A stretch of 64,000 nt of DNA from UBA935 sp031556725 (lineage in GTDB: Bacteria > Bacillota > Clostridia > Lachnospirales > Lachnospiraceae), in the NCBI GenBank assembly GCA_031556725.1, contig JAVBSL010000004.1, positions 62,001 through 126,000 on the forward strand, in the 5' to 3' direction. Shown here piece by piece: positions 8,608 through 15,327 of the stretch (within the stretch, counting starts at the first letter, position 1; each line of letters begins with the position of its first letter). Below the pieces are notes generated by a model. The model was not told where the DNA came from. It did no database searches and saw only the letters and a list, made by a program, of their open reading frames with translations. Made by a program: the position numbers and the translations under genes.

Positions 8608-8829
8608 ATGAAGAAAACATATATTTTGGAAGATCTGGATTGTGCACACTGCGCATCCAAGATTGAAGAAGCGGTAGGTAAACTGGAGGGGGTTTTAAAA
8701 AGTACGGTTACGTTATTGACCCAGAAACTGACCGTAGAAGTGGAAGATGATAAAGCGGAAGGAATTACCGCTGATATTAAAAAGATAGTGAAAAAATTTG
8801 AACCTGATGTAGAAGTTTTGGAGAAATAA
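8608..8829 (+). CDS. Single-domain heavy-metal-associated (HMA) protein
   Basis: 73 residues forming one ferredoxin-like HMA domain with metal site 'LDCAHCASKIEEAV' (CAHC). The ribosome site AGGAGG lies just upstream of ATG 8608. It ends one base before the ATPase gene. That ATPase has no N-terminal HMA of its own, so this small protein probably works as its detached metal-binding domain or as a metallochaperone. Asp before the first Cys ('DCxxC') is a feature of Zn/Cd-type rather than Cu-type domains. The pairing is inferred from order and domain absence. Confidence 0.88.
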   Translation: MKKTYILEDLDCAHCASKIEEAVGKLEGVLKSTVTLLTQKLTVEVEDDKAEGITADIKKIVKKFEPDVEVLEK

Positions 8830-8830
8830 T

Positions 8831-10699
8831 ATGACAAAGAAATTAAAGAAAAGAATTATTCGGATTGGCGCAGGTGCGGCAGTTTATGTAAGTGCGATAA
8901 TTTCAGCCCGTTTCCTGCCGGAAAGCTTACTGTTAATCAGTTCCCTGCTTTTTCTTGCAGCATACATCATTATCGGTGGTGATGTTGTCAAAAGGGCAGT
9001 ATTAAATATCAGTAAAGGGCAGGTTTTTGATGAAAACTTTTTGATGATGATTGCGACGGTGGGCGCCTTTTTTGTAGGTGATTATTCCGAAGCGGTAGCA
9101 GTTATGCTCTTTTATCAGGTAGGTGAATGTTTTCAGAGTTATGCAGTTAATAATTCCCGGAAGTCTATTAAAGAACTGATGGATATCCGTCCGGATTACG
9201 CTAATGTGCTGCGTGATGGTACCTTCCAAACGGTTGATCCCGATGAAGTAGCAGTGGGAGAAACGATTCAGGTTAAGCCAGGAGAAAAGATTCCGTTAGA
9301 TGGAGTCGTTACGAAAGGCACGTCCTTCTTGGATACCGTAGCGTTGACCGGTGAAAGCCTGCCCAGAGAGGTTGGCGAGGGAGAACAGGTAATCAGCGGT
9401 TGTGTAAATCAGAATGGATTGTTAGAGGTTCGGGTAGAAAAAGAGTTTGGCCAGTCAACCGTTGCCAAGATTTTAGATTTGGTGGAAAATGCCGGAAATA
9501 AAAAGGCAGAGGCGGAAAACTTTATCACAAAGTTTGCCAGATACTATACCCCAATTGTGGTAGTTAGTGCGGCTTTACTGGCAATTCTTCCGCCCCTGAT
9601 AATTGGTGGTGACTTTAAAACCTGGATTTACAGAGCATTGACCTTCTTGGTCATTTCATGTCCTTGCGCCCTTGTCATCAGTATTCCCTTAAGTTTCTTT
9701 GGCGGACTGGGTGGAGCCAGTAAAGCCGGAATTCTGGTCAAAGGCAGCAATTATCTGGAAGCGTTGGCTGCGGCCGAAATTATTGTTATGGATAAAACCG
9801 GAACCTTGACCAAAGGGAATTTTGCAGTCAGTAAAGTGGCACCGACAGAGATGTCAAACGAAAGGGAACTGTTGGAGACCGCAGCCTATGCGGAAAGTTA
9901 TTCCAATCATCCCATATCAAAATCATTACTGTCAGCATATGGCCAGAAAATTGACCAATCCAGACTATCAGACGTGGAAGAAATTGCCGGTCATGGGATA
10001 GCGGTGAAACTGGATGGGAACTATATATATGCCGGCAATGATAAGCTGATGAATAAGCAGGGAATTACTTTTTCGGCAGCAAAAGAAGTTGGAACGATTG
10101 TATATATAGCCCGTAATTCGGACTATCTGGGGTATATAGTTATAGCGGATGAAATCAAGGAAGATGCAGCAATGGCTGTGAAACAGCTAAAGGCAGCTGG
10201 TATCGGTCAGATTGCCATGCTTACCGGTGACAGCCGGAAGGTGGCTGATTATGTGGCAGGACAATTGGGCATTACTGATGTGTATGCTGAATTATTGCCC
10301 GGTGATAAGGTGGAACGGGTGGAAGAACTTCTGCAGGCTAAGCAGGAGAAGGCTAAGTTAATATTCGTTGGTGACGGCATCAATGACGCACCGGTACTGG
10401 CCAGAGCGGATATCGGGATTGCCATGGGGGGATTGGGTTCGGATGCGGCTATAGAAGCAGCGGATATCGTTATTATGACTGATGAACCTTCGAAGATTGC
10501 TCAGGCAATCCGAATTTCACATAAAACCCTGGCCATTGTAAAGCAGAACATTATCTTTGCATTAGGTGTTAAAATATTAGTATTAGTGCTGGCAGCGGTG
10601 GGTCTTGCTTCCATGTGGGCAGCAGTCTTTGCGGATGTGGGCGTGGCGGTTATAGCTATTTTGAATGCCATGCGGGTTATGCGGGTTTCAGCCAGGTGA
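8831..10699 (+). CDS. cadA: P1B-type Zn/Cd/Pb-exporting ATPase
   Basis: 622 residues, shorter than typical CadA (about 700 or more) because the N-terminal HMA is encoded separately upstream. It pumps divalent soft metals out using ATP. Seen: transmembrane helices at the N-terminus, actuator motif 'TGES', metal-site helix with C277-P-C279, phosphorylation site 'DKTGTLTKG' with D321, 'NHPISKS' (HP motif), 'LTGDS' and 'VGDGINDAPVL'. The last membrane pair contains 'VFADVGVAVIAILNAMR', with an Asp typical of the Zn/Cd subgroup. It is the last gene of the cadC operon; the giant palindrome begins 9 bases after its stop. Zn, Cd and Pb cannot be told apart from sequence. Confidence 0.94.
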   Translation: MTKKLKKRIIRIGAGAAVYVSAIISARFLPESLLLISSLLFLAAYIIIGGDVVKRAVLNISKGQVFDENFLMMIATVGAFFVGDYSEAVAVMLFYQVGECFQSYAVNNSRKSIKELMDIRPDYANVLRDGTFQTVDPDEVAVGETIQVKPGEKIPLDGVVTKGTSFLDTVALTGESLPREVGEGEQVISGCVNQNGLLEVRVEKEFGQSTVAKILDLVENAGNKKAEAENFITKFARYYTPIVVVSAALLAILPPLIIGGDFKTWIYRALTFLVISCPCALVISIPLSFFGGLGGASKAGILVKGSNYLEALAAAEIIVMDKTGTLTKGNFAVSKVAPTEMSNERELLETAAYAESYSNHPISKSLLSAYGQKIDQSRLSDVEEIAGHGIAVKLDGNYIYAGNDKLMNKQGITFSAAKEVGTIVYIARNSDYLGYIVIADEIKEDAAMAVKQLKAAGIGQIAMLTGDSRKVADYVAGQLGITDVYAELLPGDKVERVEELLQAKQEKAKLIFVGDGINDAPVLARADIGIAMGGLGSDAAIEAADIVIMTDEPSKIAQAIRISHKTLAIVKQNIIFALGVKILVLVLAAVGLASMWAAVFADVGVAVIAILNAMRVMRVSAR

Positions 10700-10707
10700 C
10701 TTGGTCC

Positions 10708-11079
10708 GGTGGTGGTACTGGCCTTGCTTCGCGGAGGCGATTGTGGGATTCAGCAACGTGGGGCCGGGAGTGTTCCTGTATCGGCAGGGCGGGGACTTTA
10801 TATAAGTTCTGCTCATGTCTCATATTTGTTTGATTTCTAATTGTAAAATTTTTTAACTAAAGCAATCCTTAAATCAGCAAAACTCCTCGCGTTGCTCGTC
10901 AAACAGGTTGCAGATTTAAGGATAACGTTATAAAATTTTGCAATAAGAAATCAATACAAATATTCGTAAATCGCAGATACTTATATAGAGTCCTCCGCTC
11001 TGCCGATACAGGAACACTCCCGGCCTCATGTTGTTGAATCCCCCAATTGCCTCCACGAAGCAAGGCCAGTGCCACAACC
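10708..11079. repeat. 372-bp imperfect palindrome (giant hairpin / possible MITE) filling a 421-bp gap
   Basis: The whole space between cadA and copA is one inverted repeat centred near 10894. The left arm (10708 on) and the reverse complement of the right arm (11079 back) align almost base for base; for example GGGAGTGTTCCTGTATCGGC at 10766-10785 is exactly repeated in inverse. The tip is a tighter stem: ATCCTTAAATC at 10865-10875 against GATTTAAGGAT at 10913-10923. No plausible gene lies in it; short open frames simply run through the arms. In the outer ~100 bases most arm differences are G-for-A or T-for-C changes that keep G-U pairs if read as + strand RNA. It may be a miniature inverted-repeat element or a structured RNA. 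Confidence 0.85.
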
Positions 11080-11120
11080 TCATTGACTACCGATAATTAC
11101 CGGATAAGAAAGGAATTAGT

Positions 11121-13724
11121 ATGCAGCAAAAAATTAATGTAAGTGGAATGACCTGTTCGGCTTGTTCGGCGCATGTGGAAAAAAGTGTGAGCAAGTTGCC
11201 GGGCATGGAGAAGGTTAGTGTGAATTTGCTGACGAACAGTATGCAGGTTGAGTATGATGAAAAGGTATGTGACGTTTCTGTCATCGTGGATGCGGTGGAA
11301 AAAGCCGGGTATGGAGCGAGTCCGATCATTAAGGAGAGCCAGGCGAGCGGAAATGTAAATATAGATGGAACAAAAAAACGACTAGATAAGTCAACGACGG
11401 ATGAGACTAAAAGGGCTGGTCAAAGTATGAAAGAGCGGTTGGCAGTGTCGATTGTTTTTCTGGTATTGCTGATGTATCTGGCCATGCATCATATGCTGCA
11501 GATGTGGTTTGGTTTGCCGGTACCGGGGTTTATGATTAGTCTTTTTCATGGAAGTGCTAATGCTTTGGTTTTTGCTTTTGCGCAGTTTTTACTGGTATTG
11601 CCGATATTATATGTGAACCGGGCATTTTTTGAGACAGGTTTTAAGACGTTGTTCCGGCTTCATCCTAATATGGATAGTTTGATTGCCATTGGTGCGGCAG
11701 CATCGGTTTTATATGGCATTTTTGCTATTTTCCGGATTGGCTATGGTCTTGGGCATGGTGATTTGGCTTTGGTAGAGCAATATATGGGAGATTTGTATTT
11801 TGAATCGGCGGGGACGATATTGACGCTGATTACGGTTGGAAAGTATCTGGAAAGCCGTTCCAAGGGTAAAACCAAGGAAGCGATTACAGCCTTGATGGAT
11901 CTGTCACCCAAGACAGCGGCGATTATCGGTGCTGATGGTGAAGAAAGAGAGATTCCGGTTGAACAGGTGTTGGTTGGAGACCTTTTTTTGCTGCGTCCCG
12001 GCAGTGCCGTACCGGTGGACGGTGTGGTTGTAAAGGGAAATTCCAGTATTGACGAAGCGGTGATTACCGGTGAAAGTATGCCGGTGGAAAAAACCACAGG
12101 TGACAAAGTAACATCGGCCACCATGAACAAGGCAGGGACCTTGACATGCAGGGCCACCCGAGTGGGTGAGGATACCACATTGGCCCAGATTATCCGGTTG
12201 GTGGAAGAGGCATCAGCTTCTAAGGCACCCATTGCAAAGATGGCAGATACCATCGCCGGTGTCTTTGTGCCGATAGTAATTGTGATCGCGTTATTGACTA
12301 TGGGGGGATGGCTGATTGCCGGTGCCGGTTTTGAATTTGCCATGTCAACGGCAATAGCCGTGCTGGTTATTTCCTGCCCATGTGCGCTGGGACTGGCTAC
12401 GCCGGTGGCAATTATGGTAGGAACCGGTGTGGGAGCCGGACAAGGAATATTGATTAAGTCAGGGGAAGCCCTGCAAGCAGCCGGGAAGGTCGATACGGTG
12501 GTTCTGGATAAAACCGGAACCATTACCGCAGGAAAGCCGGTGGTAACAGATATCGTGATGTTTGATCAAAGCATCAGTAAGGAACAGATGATGCAGCTGG
12601 CAGCAGCGTTAGAACAGGCCAGTGAGCACCCTTTGGCAGAGGCAGTGGTTATGAAAGCCGGGGAGATGGCAATACCGGCAACCAGGGCAGCAATACCGGT
12701 AACAGGCTTTGAAGCAGTCTTTGGCAGAGGTGTTAAAGGCTATTTGGAACAAGATGGGAAACAGACCCGTTATCTGGCGGGAAACGTCCGATTTCTGGAG
12801 GAAAGCAGCATTGCCATAACTGATGAACAGAAAAACAGGATAACCGGATTATCAGTACAGGGAAAAACACCCCTCCTGTTTGCCGATGATAAACAGTTAA
12901 TCGCTGTAATAGCAGTTGCTGATGCTATTAAGGAATCTTCCGGTGCAGCTATTAGGGAGTTGCAGAACATGGGCATCGAAGTGGTGATGCTGACCGGTGA
13001 TAATCAGACAACAGCAAATGCAGTAAAAGAAAAGCTGGGGATTGGCAAAGTCATTGCTCAGGTATTGCCGGAGGATAAGGAAAAAGAAATCCGCAATCTG
13101 CAGGCAGCAGGCCGAAAAGTGGCGATGGTGGGAGATGGTATTAATGATGCTCCCGCGCTGATGGCAGCGGATGTGGGAATTGCCATCGGAGCCGGTACCG
13201 ATGTGGCATTGGAAAGTGCTGATATTGTCTTAATGAAAAGCATGCTGACCGATGTGGTGACAAGTATCCGGTTAAGCCGTAAAGTAATTATAAATATCAA
13301 AGAGAACTTATTTTGGGCTTTTTTTTACAACAGCATCGGAATTCCTCTGGCGGCCGGTCTTCTTTATCCGCTGTGGGGCATTAAGTTAAGCCCCATGTAC
13401 GGAGCGGCGGCGATGAGCCTTAGCAGTCTGTTTGTAGTCGGGAATGCGTTGAGATTAAAAAATTTTAAAAGAAAAAAGGAAAAAGTAACGGAGGAAAAGA
13501 AAGTGACAAAGACAATTACAATTGAAGGAATGTCCTGCGGACATTGTACGGGCAGGGTACAGAAAGCATTGGAAGGAGTTGCCGGTGTTAAGGAAGTAAC
13601 TATGAGTTTGGAAGATAAAAGTGCGGTTGTGATACTGGATAACGATATCAGTGATGAAATTCTGGACAATGTGATTACCGAGGCAGGATATGAGGTTACC
13701 AGAATTAAAACCGAAGATTTATAA
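11121..13724 (+). CDS. copA: Cu(+)-exporting P1B ATPase with C-terminal CopZ-like domain
   Basis: 867 residues. Exports Cu(I) across the membrane with ATP. In order: N-terminal HMA with MTCSAC (C12, C15); membrane helices starting near residue 105; 'TGESMP' actuator; C419-P-C421 with 'CPCALGLATP' (copper type); 'DKTGTIT' with D463; 'SEHPLAEA'; 'LTGDN'; 'MVGDGINDAPAL'; last helices with 'YNSIGIPLAAG' and 'MSLSSLFVVGNALRL'. After a basic/acidic linker a second HMA (residues 795-867) carries MSCGHC (C806, C809). An HMA after the final helix is unusual; a ribosome site precedes it in frame (see the nested entry). ATG 11121 follows AAAGGAA. No copper regulator gene is visible nearby. Confidence 0.95.
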   Translation: MQQKINVSGMTCSACSAHVEKSVSKLPGMEKVSVNLLTNSMQVEYDEKVCDVSVIVDAVEKAGYGASPIIKESQASGNVNIDGTKKRLDKSTTDETKRAGQSMKERLAVSIVFLVLLMYLAMHHMLQMWFGLPVPGFMISLFHGSANALVFAFAQFLLVLPILYVNRAFFETGFKTLFRLHPNMDSLIAIGAAASVLYGIFAIFRIGYGLGHGDLALVEQYMGDLYFESAGTILTLITVGKYLESRSKGKTKEAITALMDLSPKTAAIIGADGEEREIPVEQVLVGDLFLLRPGSAVPVDGVVVKGNSSIDEAVITGESMPVEKTTGDKVTSATMNKAGTLTCRATRVGEDTTLAQIIRLVEEASASKAPIAKMADTIAGVFVPIVIVIALLTMGGWLIAGAGFEFAMSTAIAVLVISCPCALGLATPVAIMVGTGVGAGQGILIKSGEALQAAGKVDTVVLDKTGTITAGKPVVTDIVMFDQSISKEQMMQLAAALEQASEHPLAEAVVMKAGEMAIPATRAAIPVTGFEAVFGRGVKGYLEQDGKQTRYLAGNVRFLEESSIAITDEQKNRITGLSVQGKTPLLFADDKQLIAVIAVADAIKESSGAAIRELQNMGIEVVMLTGDNQTTANAVKEKLGIGKVIAQVLPEDKEKEIRNLQAAGRKVAMVGDGINDAPALMAADVGIAIGAGTDVALESADIVLMKSMLTDVVTSIRLSRKVIINIKENLFWAFFYNSIGIPLAAGLLYPLWGIKLSPMYGAAAMSLSSLFVVGNALRLKNFKRKKEKVTEEKKVTKTITIEGMSCGHCTGRVQKALEGVAGVKEVTMSLEDKSAVVILDNDISDEILDNVITEAGYEVTRIKTEDL
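13503..13724 (+). CDS. copZ: Possible internally initiated CopZ-like copper chaperone nested in copA
   Basis: Within copA and in the same frame, GGAGG at 13490-13494 stands 8 bases before GTG 13503, an ideal ribosome site and spacing. Initiation there would give a 73-residue protein 'MTKTITIEGMSCGHCTGRV...' with the size and motif of CopZ chaperones. The simplest reading is that copA and copZ were once separate and the copA stop was lost while the copZ signal remains, so the cell may make both the fusion and the free chaperone. The sequence shows the site; its use is inferred. Confidence 0.45.
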   Translation: MTKTITIEGMSCGHCTGRVQKALEGVAGVKEVTMSLEDKSAVVILDNDISDEILDNVITEAGYEVTRIKTEDL

Positions 13725-13867
13725 AAAAATAAGTAACCCTCAGGGATCAATTTTGTGCAATTAGTACAATGTTACCGGGAAACCTTTAAAAATGCAAAGA
13801 AAAGTCGAATAATATGCTATTATTATTGAAACCAAGAATTTAATACTGATAAGAGAGAAGAATACTT

Positions 13868-14947
13868 ATGAGAAGAGTTTCATTAGCGATGATAACTCCC
13901 GATATGAAATTGGGAAGAAGCATATATTCGGAAACCGTTATGTTGATTAGACGAGGTACTTCTAATCTGAATCGGTATGCCAATAAATTGAATGAATTAG
14001 GGATAGAGAACCTCTATATTGAGGATGAAGCCAGTGAAGGAATAGAAGTTACGGATGTTATTTCCGAAGAAACCAGAAATAGCTGCAAGGCGGTTCTGTC
14101 AGATGCTTTTGCAAAGTTTCGGGAGAGCGGAAGTATTGACAGTGAAGAGGTAGCAAAGATGGTAACGCTGCTGATGAATGACGTTATGAGTCAGCCTAAT
14201 ATTATTATCAGCTTAAGCGATATTGGAAGTTCCAAAGATGAAACCTTAACCCATTGTGTAAATGTGGCGGTATATGGATTGATTCTGGCCCATCGCGTCG
14301 GGATGAGCGAAATATCTATGCGCGACCTGGCCCAAGGGCTTTTACTCCATGATATCGGAAAAATTGCGTTGGACCAAAACATTCTTTATAAATCATCAGC
14401 CTTGTCGGAGGAAGAATTTGAGCATATTAAGCAGCATCCTGCTTTGGGATACGATATTTTAAAGAAAGATCCCCTGCTTACAGAAGCGTCCCGACATATA
14501 GCGCTCTATCATCACGAGCGCCTGGATGGTTCGGGATATACTTACGGCACTTATGGTGAGGAATTAAGTAATCTGATTCGGATTGCATCTATTGTTGATG
14601 TTTATGAAGCCTTGACGGCCAATCGCTGCTATCGTAAAAGCTTTACTCCCAGCCGTGCTGCTGAAATATTAATGGCCGACGCAGTGGAAAAGCTGGACGC
14701 AGATCTGGTAGCACAATTTTTCCAAAGTATTGCGATTTATCCTAATGGGAATATGCTGCTTCTTTCCGATGGATGTAAGGCGATTGTAAAGGAACAGACA
14801 CCAGGACTTCCCTTTCGGCCGGTGGTACGCCGGATTGAGCAAAAGGACGGGAAAAGTGTGCCTGGTGAGGACATTGATCTGTCAAAGGTGCTGAATATAA
14901 CTATTTTAGAGGATGATATCACCGAAGAAAGGCGACATCCTACTTGA
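13868..14947 (+). CDS. HD-GYP domain protein (probable c-di-GMP phosphodiesterase)
   Basis: 359 residues. An N-terminal region of about 110 residues without a recognised sensor is followed by an HD-GYP domain: 'THCVNVAVYGL', 'LLHDIGKIALDQ' (H161, D162), 'HPALGYDIL', 'HHERLDGSGYTYG' and 'IASIVDVYEALTANR'. This family hydrolyses cyclic di-GMP to pGpG or GMP. The GYP motif reads GYT, a mild deviation. No membrane segment is present, so it is cytoplasmic. ATG 13868 is preceded by GAGAGAAG. The stop codon overlaps the -35 box of the valS leader promoter. A GGDEF protein encoded at 54839 could be an opposing enzyme. Confidence 0.88.
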   Translation: MRRVSLAMITPDMKLGRSIYSETVMLIRRGTSNLNRYANKLNELGIENLYIEDEASEGIEVTDVISEETRNSCKAVLSDAFAKFRESGSIDSEEVAKMVTLLMNDVMSQPNIIISLSDIGSSKDETLTHCVNVAVYGLILAHRVGMSEISMRDLAQGLLLHDIGKIALDQNILYKSSALSEEEFEHIKQHPALGYDILKKDPLLTEASRHIALYHHERLDGSGYTYGTYGEELSNLIRIASIVDVYEALTANRCYRKSFTPSRAAEILMADAVEKLDADLVAQFFQSIAIYPNGNMLLLSDGCKAIVKEQTPGLPFRPVVRRIEQKDGKSVPGEDIDLSKVLNITILEDDITEERRHPT

Positions 14948-14972
14948 CAAAACTTTTAGTCTTGTCTATATT
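14944..14972 (+). promoter_or_regulatory. Promoter of the valS T-box leader
   Basis: TTGACA at 14944-14949 (overlapping the upstream stop codon) and TATATT at 14967-14972, 17 bp apart. Transcription would begin near 14979, just before the conserved T-box stem I. Confidence 0.82.
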
Positions 14973-14978
14973 AAGAGT

Positions 14979-15275
14979 AATACAAAAAAGGTAGTGACGA
15001 AGAGGAGTACACATTGACTCTTAGCAGAGAGAATGACCCACCGGCTGTAAGGTCATTTTAAGAAGGAGATGTGGAAGGTAGCTTCCGAACCGGAGAGCCC
15101 AACAGACCGTTTTAAGCGTCATTGAGTAAGTTCTCACGCCTGATCCCCGTTACAGGATCGGATTTGCAGGAAACATAGATTCCTAAGAATCGCAGAGGCC
15201 GCATTTTATGTGGTGAATAAAGGTGGTACCGCGTTAAATACGCCCTTTGCCAAGTAATTGGCAAGGGGCTTTTTT
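14979..15275 (+). promoter_or_regulatory. T-box riboswitch, valine-specific (valS leader)
   Basis: A leader of about 300 bases that senses uncharged tRNA. Visible are the AGTA bulge of stem I (15006-15009), AGAGAG and the apical GGCTG loop region, a GTA triplet at 15078-15080 within 'GGAAGGTAGC' that fits the position of the specifier (Val), and the hallmark T-box GAATAAAGGTGGTACCGCG at 15215-15233. An intrinsic terminator follows. Uncharged tRNA-Val would stabilise the antiterminator and switch on valS. T-box identity is near certain; the specifier position is my reading of the stem. Confidence 0.95.
15242..15275 (+). terminator. Intrinsic terminator of the valS T-box
   Basis: GCCCTTTGCCAA (15242-15253) pairs with TTGGCAAGGGGC (15258-15269) around a GTAA loop, with one G-T pair, followed by six T. 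It is the terminator alternative to the T-box antiterminator. Confidence 0.93.
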
Positions 15276-15327
15276 AATACGCCTGGCGGCGTACTTTTCA
15301 CGCACACAAAAAAGGAGACAAACTATC

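Noticed and set aside
10615..10833. 72-codon open frame across the cadA end and the palindrome
   Set aside because: It starts inside cadA in another frame and runs through the inverted-repeat arm; no ribosome site and the other arm does not keep the frame.
11741..12523. 260-codon antisense open frame inside copA
   Set aside because: It is opposite a strongly conserved ATPase region; Ser/Thr/Pro-rich nonsense composition typical of antisense shadows.
13785..13815. TTTAAA followed by GTCGAATAA, resembling a sigma-D (flagellar) promoter before the HD-GYP gene
   Set aside because: The match to TAAA-N15-GCCGATAA is imperfect in spacing and core, and no flagellar genes are visible.
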